Below are positions 33,814 through 42,303 of a stretch of 64,000 bases of DNA, piece by piece. The notes under the pieces were generated by a model. It was not told where the DNA came from, ran no database searches, and saw only the letters and a program-made list of their open reading frames with translations. The stretch comes from Piscinibacter sp. HJYY11 (GTDB lineage: Bacteria > Pseudomonadota > Gammaproteobacteria > Burkholderiales > Burkholderiaceae_C): positions 62,001 to 126,000 of the forward strand of contig NZ_JAERQZ010000001.1 of NCBI RefSeq assembly GCF_016735515.1, given 5' to 3'. How positions within the stretch are numbered: the stretch's first letter is position 1; every line of letters begins with the position of its first letter. Position numbers and translations under genes: made by a program.

Positions 33814-36800
33814 CCGCCACGCGCAGCACTCTTCCCGACTACGCTGAGCTCTGGTGCCTGAGCAACTTCTCGTTCCTGCGGGGTGCGAGTTTTCCGGAAG
33901 AGCTGGTCGAGCGAGCGCATCAGCTGGGCTACAAGGCGATCGCCCTCACTGACGAATGCTCGATGTCGGGCATCGTACGAGCGCACGTCGAAGCGAAGGA
34001 GCACGGCATGCGTCTGCTGGTCGGTTCGCAATTCGAGGTGGCGCCCGGAAGGCAGGTCGAAGCGCCGTTCACGCTTGTCGTGCTGGCCTGCAATCTCAAT
34101 GGCTACGGCAACCTGTGCGAGTTCATCACTCGACTTCGGCGCAGCTCTGGGAAAGGCACCTATCACGTCAGCCAGGACGAGATCGACGGCCAGACATTGG
34201 CCGATTGCGTCGTGCTGGCTGCGCCGCGTCGAGGGAGCCGGCCCGAACACATGCTGCAGACGGGCAAGTGGCTGCTGAACGAATTCCTGGGGCGATGTTG
34301 GTTTGTGATCGCGATGCTGCGTCAGCTGGACGATGCGGCGTGGTTGTACCGCATGCGAGAGGTCAGCGAGATCTCAGCCGTGCCGCTCGTGGCTGGTGGC
34401 GACGTTCACATGCACGTGCGCTCTCGTAAGCCTTTGCAGGATGTCATGACGGCTACACGCGTCGGGAAGCCGTTGACCGAGTGTGGGTTCGATCTTCAGA
34501 TGAACGCGGAGCGGCATCTGAGGACGCGGCTTCGCTTGTCGCAGACCTATCCCGCCGACTTGCTCGCGGAAACGCTGCACGTCATGGAGCGCTGCGACTT
34601 TTCGATGGAGGAGCTGCGCTACCAGTACCCAGCCGAGGTGGTTCCGAAGGGTGAGACCGCAGAGTCCTACCTTCGCCGGCTCACCTATGAAGGTGCCGGC
34701 CGGCGCTGGCCTCGTGGCTTGACTGCCAAGGTCCAGGCCCAGATCGAGCATGAGCTGAGCTTGATCTGCGAGTTGAAGTACGAGCACTACTTCCTGACCG
34801 TCGCCGACATCGTCAACTTCGCGCGCTCGCAACACATCCTCTGCCAGGGCCGGGGATCGGCGGCGAATAGCGTGGTCTGCTACTGCCTGGGCGTGACCGA
34901 GGTCGATCCGGCTCGGATGTCGGTGCTCTTCGAGCGGTTCATCAGCCGTGAGCGAAACGAGCCGCCCGACATTGACGTCGACTTCGAGCACGAGCGGCGT
35001 GAAGAGGTGATCCAGTACCTGTACCGCAAGTACGGCCGTGAGCGGGCTGCGCTGACCGCCAACCTGATCCGCTACCGGCCCCGCAGCGCCATCCGTGATG
35101 TGGGCAAGGCGCTGGGCTTCGAGCTGGAAGAAGTCGACCGGCTGGCCAAGAGCCACCAATGGTGGGACGAGCAGGAGGTGGATGCCGAGCGATTGTGCGA
35201 AGCGGGCCTCTCGCCCGAGGACTTGCGCGTTCTCCAGTTGCAGCGCCTCACGAGCGAGCTCATCGGCATGCCTCGCCACCTGTCGCAGCATCCGGGGGGC
35301 TTCGTGCTCACGAAAGGGCCGTTGTCCAGGATGGTGCCCATCGAGAACGCCTCGATGCCCGACCGCACGGTGGTGCAGTGGGACAAGGACGACCTGGACG
35401 CCCTGGGTTTGCTCAAGGTCGATGTGCTAGCACTGGGAATGCTCACGGCCATCCGCAAGGCGTTGGCCTTCATCAGTGACCGCAAAGGCTATGTCTTCGA
35501 GATGCAGGACATCCCTGCAGAGGACCCGGGCACCTACGACATGATCTGCAAGGCCGACACAGTCGGTGTTTTTCAGATCGAGAGCCGCGCACAGCAGAGC
35601 ATGCTGCCGCGTCTTAAGCCGCGGTGCTTTTACGACCTGGTGATCGAGGTGGCGATCGTGCGGCCCGGCCCCATTCAAGGCGGGATGGTGCATCCCTACC
35701 TGAACCGGCGCATGGGCAAGGAGCCCATCGTCTACCCGAGCGAGGCACTTAAGGAAGCACTGGGGCGCACGCTCGGCGTGCCGATCTTCCAGGAGCAGGT
35801 GATGCAGATCAGCATTCTGGCGGCCGGGTTCACGCCAGGTGAAGCTGACGGCTTGCGCCGTTCTATGGCGGCTTGGCGCCGTAAGGGTGGCCTGGAGAAG
35901 TACTACACCAGGATCGTCGATGGCATGGTCGAGCGCGGCTATGACAAGGCCTTCGCCGAATCAATCTTCGAGCAGATCAAAGGATTCGCTGAGTACGGCT
36001 TTCCTGAGAGCCATGCCGCATCGTTCGCTTTGCTCGTCTATGCGAGTTGCTGGATCAAGCACAACCACCCCGCAGAGTTCCTGGCGGCGCTCATCAACAG
36101 CCAGCCGCTCGGCTTCTATTCGCCAAGCCAGCTCGTGCAAGACGCCAAGCGGCATGGCGTGGAGGTGAGGCCGATCGATGTGATGTTCAGCGACGTGGAT
36201 TGCACGCTGGAAGGACTTCCCCATCCACCCGCCGTTCGCCTTGGTTTGCGGCTGGTCGACAAGCTCAAGGCTGAATCGGCGCAGCGGGTTGTTGATGCCC
36301 GTCGTGAGCGGCCGTTTGCAAGCACCGAGGACCTGGCCATCCGCGCTCAACTGGAGCAGCACGAGGTGACGTTGCTCGCTGCTGCCGATGCGCTCACGAG
36401 TTTGAGCGGGCATCGGCGGCAGCAGGTGTGGGATGCCAGTGCAATGAAGCGGCCGCCGGTTCTGCTGAGGGAAGCACCCGTAGACGAAGACTTCCTTGAG
36501 CTCGAGCCTGCGGGAGAAGGTGAGGAAATCGTGTTCGACTATTCAGCGGTGGGCCTCACATTGCGTCGTCATCCGCTCGCTCTTCTACGTCCTCGGCTTG
36601 CAGCGCAGGGGCTGCGGTCCGCGGAGCAACTACTCAAGCTTCCCAACGGACGCCTGGCCAAGACCTGCGGCATCGTCACCGTCAAACAGCAGCCATCGAC
36701 CGCCAACGGGACGGTGTTCCTGTCGCTGGAAGACGAGACCGGCTCGGTGCAGGTGATCGTGTGGAGGAGCCTACGCGACCGTGACCGTGATGCGCTGTTG

Positions 36801-36929
36801 CGAGCTCGGCTGCTCACCGTCTACGGCACCTGGCAGATGCAGGAGAGCGGCAACCTCATCGCGGCGCGCTTGATCGACCACACGGCACTGCTCGGGCGGC
36901 TGGCGACTTCTAGCCGGGATTTCCGGTGA
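33810..36929 (+). CDS. dnaE2: Error-prone DNA polymerase III alpha-like subunit DnaE2 (ImuC)
   Basis: ATG 33810 overlaps the imuB stop; the protein has 1039 residues. A PHP domain fills the first 270 residues (LWCLSNFSFLRGASFPEELV, IALTDECSMSGIV). The polymerase palm has the catalytic aspartates in PDIDVDFEHERREEV (about residue 388) and VDVLALGMLTAIRKAL. The fingers show GVFQIESRAQQSML, and the helix-hairpin-helix and OB domain (GIVTVKQQPSTANGTVFLSL) follow. It is the mutagenic polymerase of the SOS cassette. The operon end at 36929 has no clear terminator. Confidence 0.96.
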   Translation: MTATRSTLPDYAELWCLSNFSFLRGASFPEELVERAHQLGYKAIALTDECSMSGIVRAHVEAKEHGMRLLVGSQFEVAPGRQVEAPFTLVVLACNLNGYGNLCEFITRLRRSSGKGTYHVSQDEIDGQTLADCVVLAAPRRGSRPEHMLQTGKWLLNEFLGRCWFVIAMLRQLDDAAWLYRMREVSEISAVPLVAGGDVHMHVRSRKPLQDVMTATRVGKPLTECGFDLQMNAERHLRTRLRLSQTYPADLLAETLHVMERCDFSMEELRYQYPAEVVPKGETAESYLRRLTYEGAGRRWPRGLTAKVQAQIEHELSLICELKYEHYFLTVADIVNFARSQHILCQGRGSAANSVVCYCLGVTEVDPARMSVLFERFISRERNEPPDIDVDFEHERREEVIQYLYRKYGRERAALTANLIRYRPRSAIRDVGKALGFELEEVDRLAKSHQWWDEQEVDAERLCEAGLSPEDLRVLQLQRLTSELIGMPRHLSQHPGGFVLTKGPLSRMVPIENASMPDRTVVQWDKDDLDALGLLKVDVLALGMLTAIRKALAFISDRKGYVFEMQDIPAEDPGTYDMICKADTVGVFQIESRAQQSMLPRLKPRCFYDLVIEVAIVRPGPIQGGMVHPYLNRRMGKEPIVYPSEALKEALGRTLGVPIFQEQVMQISILAAGFTPGEADGLRRSMAAWRRKGGLEKYYTRIVDGMVERGYDKAFAESIFEQIKGFAEYGFPESHAASFALLVYASCWIKHNHPAEFLAALINSQPLGFYSPSQLVQDAKRHGVEVRPIDVMFSDVDCTLEGLPHPPAVRLGLRLVDKLKAESAQRVVDARRERPFASTEDLAIRAQLEQHEVTLLAAADALTSLSGHRRQQVWDASAMKRPPVLLREAPVDEDFLELEPAGEGEEIVFDYSAVGLTLRRHPLALLRPRLAAQGLRSAEQLLKLPNGRLAKTCGIVTVKQQPSTANGTVFLSLEDETGSVQVIVWRSLRDRDRDALLRARLLTVYGTWQMQESGNLIAARLIDHTALLGRLATSSRDFR

Positions 36930-37266
36930 AGTGCCATCGGCAGCTTGCATTGGGACAGTCCGCTCCAGACTGCGTGCTGCCGGTCGCGGACCAGCGTTGA
37001 ATGACTGCAAGGACCTAAAGCGGTCTTACGCACTTCCGCATGCGCGATGGCTGCTGCACGGCGGTAGGGTAGGGCCGGTCCAGTCACCTAGTTGCTGCCG
37101 CCCGTTCGAGGCGATTGAAGCCCGGGTGCGACTCATCCGCTGTGCGACGTCTCATTGTCGCGTCTGCACCAAAACATGGTCAGTCACCCAAGCAAATTGC
37201 AGCGTTGCGTGACGCGAACCCGCGTCGGCACGAAGTTTCCGACCTGCTTGGCGCCGAGACCTCGAG
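36930..37266. other. Intergenic region without a recognised gene
   Basis: This 337-base stretch separates two convergent genes (dnaE2 and the esterase). No open frame resembles a protein. It contains one copy (37124-37136) of the 13-base word GGGTGCGACTCAT, repeated at 39043-39055 beyond the esterase gene. No perfect terminator hairpin was found. Confidence 0.45.
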
Positions 37267-38853
37267 CTAGGTGCCGGCCGGGAACGGCAGCAGATCGCTG
37301 GGCTGCTCACGGAGAGGAGGGATCCTGTCCAGGAGGTCGCACTCCGCGTCGCGGAAGCCCTCGCCCATGCGAATCTCGTCGAGGCCGAGTGCCAGCAGCG
37401 CGCCGCGGTTGTCCCACGGGCGCCAGCTGCCGTCGCGCGAAGGTTGGCCGGTCGAGGCAAAGCCCGCCCAGCGGTTCGCCATGGCGCTGGAGAGGTTTCG
37501 CTCGGCTGCCGTGGTTGCCAGTGAGCCGAAGTTGCGGAACACGAACGGCACGTCAACGCCATGGCCCGCCAGGCTGGCCGCGTGGCGCGGATCTGACAGC
37601 GCGCCGCCGTAGAGATACCGGAAGACCGGTGTGGCACGGCCCTCGAGCGCCCTGAGCACGCGTCGGTCCGGGCAGTGGTAGATCCAATCGCCGATGAAGA
37701 CGGCCCACGCCGCTGGCGCCACGTCGTAGCGGCTCGGGCCATACAGCGCGGCGAGCGCGTCGCCCTGGCTGGGAAAGGAGCGTTGAAACAGCCGCCGCAG
37801 CGACTCCCAGGTCAGGGCACGAGCCGCGTCGTCCAGGTAGCCCAGGCCTTCGTGAACGTTGGTTCCGAACACCATCGGCAGTGCCGGGCCGCCCCCGGCA
37901 CGGAACATCTCGAGCGGGCACGACGGCAGCACCACACCATCCGCCGTGGCCCCGACGCCCGGCAACGACACGAAGTCGGCGGCTGGAACTCGCCGAAGGC
38001 AGGCTGCGACGTCGGTCGCTCCCGCGCAGCCCACGCGCTGGGTCACCAGCTGTGCCGCGGCGAGCTTCTGGTCATTTCGGAAGCAGTCGCAGCCGCCACC
38101 GCTGTGGCTGGCCACCGTAGAGAACAGGCCGCGGGCCAGCGGCGAGGCCGCGACCGCACACGTCTGCGACCCTCCCGCTGAAGTCCCGAACAGCAGCACC
38201 CGGCGAGGGTCCCCGCCGAACTCCCGGATGTTCGACTGCACCCACTGCAAGGCCGCGATCACGTCCATGACGCCGTAATTGCCGGCTTGGCCTGCTTCCG
38301 CGAGCGCCGGGTGCGCGAGAAAGCCCAGGTTCGCCAGCCGATAGTTGAGCGTGACCACCACCACACCGTCCTGCTGGGCGAGGCGATGGCCGTCCTGCAT
38401 GTTCGCGATGCCGTCGAAGACCGACATGTTCCCCGCGCCGCGCGCCCAGCCGCCGCCGTGGACGTAGACCAGGACGGGCCGCCCGGCCGCCGCGCGGACC
38501 TCCGGCGTCCACACGTTGAGGAACAGGCAATCTTCCGAGCCCGGGCCCTCCAGCATCGCCGACTGCACGCACGGTGAACCGAACGCCGTCGCAGGCCGCA
38601 CGGCGTCCCAGCGGAGCGGGGGCTGAGGCGGCCGCCAGCGGAGCGCACCCACCGGCGGGGCCGCGTAGGGAATGCCCAGGAAACGTGCGACGCCCTCCAC
38701 CTGCTCGCCGCGCACCCTGCCGGCCTGCGTGGTGACGACCGCAGATTCGACGACGGGCGAAGGCTCGGTCTCTTCTGGCGAACACCCGCCCAGCAACACC
38801 CCGAGCAGGGCCAGCCCGAGGAGCTGCCATCCTGGAAGTCCGGGCGTCCGCAT
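37267..38853 (-). CDS. Type B carboxylesterase lipoprotein
   Basis: ATG 38853 has an excellent ribosome binding site (GGGAGG). The first residues form a lipoprotein signal ending in the lipobox LLGGC (about residues 18-22). The alpha/beta hydrolase core shows GIPYAAPPVGALRW, SEDCLFLNVWTP, the oxyanion loop YVHGGGW, and the nucleophile elbow LFGTSAGGSQ. The acid is in FGTNVHEG and the catalytic histidine in LAGHGVDVPFVF. It should hydrolyse esters at the cell envelope, anchored to a membrane. The 528-residue length is normal for the family. Confidence 0.92.
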   Translation of the reverse strand: MRTPGLPGWQLLGLALLGVLLGGCSPEETEPSPVVESAVVTTQAGRVRGEQVEGVARFLGIPYAAPPVGALRWRPPQPPLRWDAVRPATAFGSPCVQSAMLEGPGSEDCLFLNVWTPEVRAAAGRPVLVYVHGGGWARGAGNMSVFDGIANMQDGHRLAQQDGVVVVTLNYRLANLGFLAHPALAEAGQAGNYGVMDVIAALQWVQSNIREFGGDPRRVLLFGTSAGGSQTCAVAASPLARGLFSTVASHSGGGCDCFRNDQKLAAAQLVTQRVGCAGATDVAACLRRVPAADFVSLPGVGATADGVVLPSCPLEMFRAGGGPALPMVFGTNVHEGLGYLDDAARALTWESLRRLFQRSFPSQGDALAALYGPSRYDVAPAAWAVFIGDWIYHCPDRRVLRALEGRATPVFRYLYGGALSDPRHAASLAGHGVDVPFVFRNFGSLATTAAERNLSSAMANRWAGFASTGQPSRDGSWRPWDNRGALLALGLDEIRMGEGFRDAECDLLDRIPPLREQPSDLLPFPAGT

Positions 38854-39325
38854 CAATCCCTCCCGAAGAACCCAAAGGGCGCGGCCAGCAACGAGGTGCC
38901 CACTCTGGCCGAGGAATCGGAGCCTTGCCGGATAGGTCGGAGCATCAGCCTTGGTGCCCGCGCACCCGGGGGTGTGAATCGCGCTCGGTGGGCGGCCATG
39001 CGCGCATTGACGCTGCTCGCTCAGCCGTGCCAATACCGCAGTGGGTGCGACTCATGAGGACTCCTCATCAAGCAGAGTGGATTTACAGGATAGCAGTGGG
39101 CGGGTCGCGGGCTTCGATGCTGCTGCTCCCACGTGGCAAGGCGTACGCCGCATTCGTCCGCTGACCCGTCGGCTGCGGATCGATGCAGGGCACAGAGTGG
39201 TTCTTCTCCGAACGGATTGGCAGGTGGCTCCGCGCACGCCAAACCCCGGGTAGGCGCCTCGCGGCGCGACCTTCGCCACAGGGGCACGCAGCGAGCCGGT
39301 CCTGATGCGCCTGACGGTATGCGGC
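38854..39325. other. Intergenic region with one palindrome, no gene
   Basis: These 472 bases lie between two genes on the minus strand. A 15-base palindrome, ATGAGGACTCCTCAT, occupies 39054-39068 and overlaps the second copy (39043-39055) of GGGTGCGACTCAT. It is far from the esterase start (about 200 bases), so it could be an operator or part of an upstream promoter. No coding frame was recognised. Confidence 0.45.
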
Positions 39326-41158
39326 TTAGCTCCGGCGTGCCGGCGCCACGAATGTCAGCGGCGACTGGCGTCGCTTGGCATCTTGCTTGGCGAAGGCAGC
39401 GGCGTTGGCCACCTGCTCGGCGTTGCGGTACATGCCCTCGCTCACGCTGACTGCACCCACCGAGAGCGTGGTGCACGGGAAGAAGCGCATCACCCCATGC
39501 CGGTCTTCCGTCTCGATGCCACCTCGTGCCTGCGCCTCGTGGTCGAACAGTGCCCGCGCGCGCGGTGTGAAATCGTCGAGGATGCGCTGCACCCGTGCCT
39601 GCCAATCCTCGCTCTGGAAGATCCAGATGAAGTCGTCGCCGCCCACGTGGCCCACGAAGTCGCGCTGTGGGTCGCAGTGCGCCACCGCGAGCTCGGCGGC
39701 CAGTCGGATCATCTCGTCGCCGCGCCAGTAGCCGTAGAGGTCGTTGAAGGGCTTGAAGTGGTTCATGTCGGCATAACACGCGACAAAGTCGGTGCCGCGC
39801 GCAACGAGGCGTTCCACATGCTGGGTGATCGGGATGTTGCCCGGCAGAAAGGTCAGCGGGTTGGCGTGGCGCGCCGCTTCGATGCGCGCCTCGGTCACCT
39901 TGCGCACCAGCTGGTCGCCGGTTCCGAGGCCGAGGTAGCGGCCGTTGTCGGTGACGATGAAGCCGTCGCTCAAGTAGCGCTGGTCCTGCGAGGTGAGGAT
40001 GCCCACCAGGTCGTCGATGTCGTGTGCGCGCTCGATGATGCGCGGCGAGGTGTTGGCCAGCATCAGGCAGGTCTTGCGACCGTGCAGCTCCTTGAAGTAG
40101 GGCTTGGCGTAGCTGTTGAGGAATCCTGTGCGGTTGATGATGGCCTGCGGCCGGTCGTCGGCCACCACGGCGACGGCATGCAGCTCGGGCGCCTGCAGGA
40201 AGAGATCGGCCACGTCGTCGTTCGTCGCGCCGGGGGCCACCACCGGTGCCGGCACGATGGCGACGTCGCGCAGTTGCGCGAGCGGGAAGGGGCGGCGCCG
40301 CTCGGGGAACACTGCCACGCGGCGGTCGTTCAGCACCTCGGCCGCTTCGGTCTCGATGCGGTGGCGTGTGTGCAGCGACGGCCGGCCCAGGAAGTAACCC
40401 TGGCCGTAGGGGATGCCGAGGTCGCGGATCACCCGAGCGTCGTCGGCCGTCTCGAGGCCCTCGGCCACGAGGGCCGTGCCGAAGGTGTCGGCGATCTGCA
40501 GCAGGGCCTTGAGCGTGAGCAGGTTGTGCGCCTTGCGGCTCACGTCGCGGGTGAAGTACTTGTCGATCTTCACGTAGTCGGGCTGCAGTTCCGACCACAG
40601 GCGCAGGCTGGAGCGGCCGTCTCCGAAATCGTCGAGCGCGAGCGCGACGCCCGCTGCGTGCACGGCACGCGCGGCGTGGAGCAGGCCCTCGATGTTGGAC
40701 ACCCGCTCATGCTCCGTGAGCTCGAGCACCAGCATGCGCGGCTGCACGCCCAGGCCAAGCAGCATGCGACGGAGGGTGTCGGCGGGGTTGTCGGCGAGCG
40801 TGCGTACCAGCGCGTCGGCGCTCAGGTTGAGGAAGAGGCGGCCGGGTTCCTGTCGGCGGCCCCAGGTCTCGATCGCGAGCCTCGCGCAGCACAGCTCGAA
40901 TTCATGGAGCAGCCCCATCTCGCGCGCCGCGGCGAGCAGCGCATCCGGGGTGTGCAGGGCGGTGCCTTCGGGCCCGCGCACCAGCGCCTCGTGGGCGAAC
41001 ACCTCGCCGTCGCGCGTGGCGGCGATGGGCTGGAACACCATCGTCAACCCGGGGCTTGAGAGCAGCTGCAGCATGGCCGCGCGGGCCGAGCCGGCGCGGG
41101 CGGTGGGTGCTGTGCCGCTCGGATGCGGCGCGTCGGGAAAGGAGTACACGTTGGACAT
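39326..41158 (-). CDS. EAL-CBS-GGDEF cyclic-di-GMP signalling protein
   Basis: From ATG 41158 the protein has 610 residues. The EAL domain (about 30-265) retains the phosphodiesterase residues: EALVRG, FLNLSADA, LELTEHE, LDDFGDG, VKIDKYF, VAEGLET and GQGYFLGRP. Two CBS motifs follow (about 300-430, with AIINRTGFLNSYAKPYFKEL and FIVTDNGRYLGLG). The last domain (about 440-600) is GGDEF-like but reads GGDDF, so the cyclase site is altered. A cyclic-di-GMP phosphodiesterase tuned by a nucleotide-binding CBS pair is the simplest reading. There is no membrane segment. Confidence 0.9.
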   Translation of the reverse strand: MSNVYSFPDAPHPSGTAPTARAGSARAAMLQLLSSPGLTMVFQPIAATRDGEVFAHEALVRGPEGTALHTPDALLAAAREMGLLHEFELCCARLAIETWGRRQEPGRLFLNLSADALVRTLADNPADTLRRMLLGLGVQPRMLVLELTEHERVSNIEGLLHAARAVHAAGVALALDDFGDGRSSLRLWSELQPDYVKIDKYFTRDVSRKAHNLLTLKALLQIADTFGTALVAEGLETADDARVIRDLGIPYGQGYFLGRPSLHTRHRIETEAAEVLNDRRVAVFPERRRPFPLAQLRDVAIVPAPVVAPGATNDDVADLFLQAPELHAVAVVADDRPQAIINRTGFLNSYAKPYFKELHGRKTCLMLANTSPRIIERAHDIDDLVGILTSQDQRYLSDGFIVTDNGRYLGLGTGDQLVRKVTEARIEAARHANPLTFLPGNIPITQHVERLVARGTDFVACYADMNHFKPFNDLYGYWRGDEMIRLAAELAVAHCDPQRDFVGHVGGDDFIWIFQSEDWQARVQRILDDFTPRARALFDHEAQARGGIETEDRHGVMRFFPCTTLSVGAVSVSEGMYRNAEQVANAAAFAKQDAKRRQSPLTFVAPARRS

Positions 41159-41286
41159 CGGGTCGCACGTTTGTGCCGATACTCGCAGCGTACGCAGCCG
41201 CGACGGCGGCATGTGACATCTTCATGACAGGCGGGCCCGGATGTGATGTGTGACACGCCCGCCGCACGACGACAAGGAACCCTCCC

Positions 41287-42288
41287 GTGGCAATCTCGTA
41301 CGGCGCACAACAGAACGGCCTGCTCTACGGTTACAGCTTCGAGGCCAGCGGCGCGGGCCGACCCGTCACGCTGGAAGAGGCCGTGCAGTGGCTCGCCGCG
41401 CCGGCCGACGAGGCCGGCGGCTTCCTCTGGTTGCACTTTGACCTGACCGCCGCCGCGGCCGAGTCATGGATGCAGGCGAACCTGCCACTGCCGGGCGAGT
41501 TCTTCGAAGCGCTGCGCCAGGGCTCGCGTTCGACCCGCATCGAAGATGCGCAGGACCAGCTCATCGCCGTCGTCAACGACGTCGCCTACGAGTTCTCGTT
41601 CGACCCGTCGGAGATCGCGACGCTGTGGATGAGCGTCAACACCCGCCTGGCCGTGACCTGTCGCGCCCACCCGCTGCGCTCGATCGACCGCCTGCGCGAA
41701 GCGGTGAAGCAGGGCGCGAGTTTCAGCTCCTCGGTCGACCTGCTCAACCACCTGCTAAAGGACCAGGGCGACGTGCTGGTGCGCATCGTGCGTGAGGCGA
41801 CGAACAAGGTCGACAGCATTGAAGACAGCCTGTTGCGCGGGCGGCTTCAGCAGCAGCGCTCCCAGCTCGGCAGCCTGCGGCGTGTGCTGGTGCGCCTGCA
41901 GCGGCTGCTCGCGCCCGAGCCGGGCGCGCTCTTTCGACTGCTGCGCCAGCCGCCGCCGTGGGTGCCGGCGCATGACCTCGAGGAGCTGCGCCAGGCGACC
42001 GAGGAGTTCTCTCTCGTCATCCGCGATCTCTCGGCGCTGCAGGAGCGAATCAAGCTCCTGCAGGAAGAAATCGCCGCGCAGGTGAGCGAGCAGACCAACC
42101 GCAGCCTCTTCACCCTGACCATGGTCACCGTGCTGGCACTGCCGATCAACATCACCACCGGCTTCTTTGGCATGAACGTCGGCGGCATTCCATTCGCGGA
42201 GCACACGGCCGGCTTCGTGCTGGTGGTGCTTCTGGTGGCTGTGTTCACCGCCGTCGCCGGCTGGCTGGCGTTCCGGCGGCGCGATTGA
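41287..42288 (+). CDS. CorA/ZntB-family divalent metal transporter
   Basis: GTG 41287 follows AAGGAA and gives 333 residues. The large N-terminal cytoplasmic domain contains WLHFDLTAAAAESWMQANLP and DVLVRIVREATNKVDSIEDS, a long helix. Two C-terminal membrane helices flank the signature: LTMVTVLALPINITTGFFGMN with GMN near residue 296, then VLVVLLVAVFTAVAGWLAF. The loop after GMN reads VGGIP, as in ZntB, rather than the 'GMNf..MPE' of CorA, so zinc export is more likely than magnesium uptake. It is convergent with phoD. Confidence 0.9.
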   Translation: MAISYGAQQNGLLYGYSFEASGAGRPVTLEEAVQWLAAPADEAGGFLWLHFDLTAAAAESWMQANLPLPGEFFEALRQGSRSTRIEDAQDQLIAVVNDVAYEFSFDPSEIATLWMSVNTRLAVTCRAHPLRSIDRLREAVKQGASFSSSVDLLNHLLKDQGDVLVRIVREATNKVDSIEDSLLRGRLQQQRSQLGSLRRVLVRLQRLLAPEPGALFRLLRQPPPWVPAHDLEELRQATEEFSLVIRDLSALQERIKLLQEEIAAQVSEQTNRSLFTLTMVTVLALPINITTGFFGMNVGGIPFAEHTAGFVLVVLLVAVFTAVAGWLAFRRRD

Positions 42289-42303
42289 GGCTCTCCGACC
42301 GGC

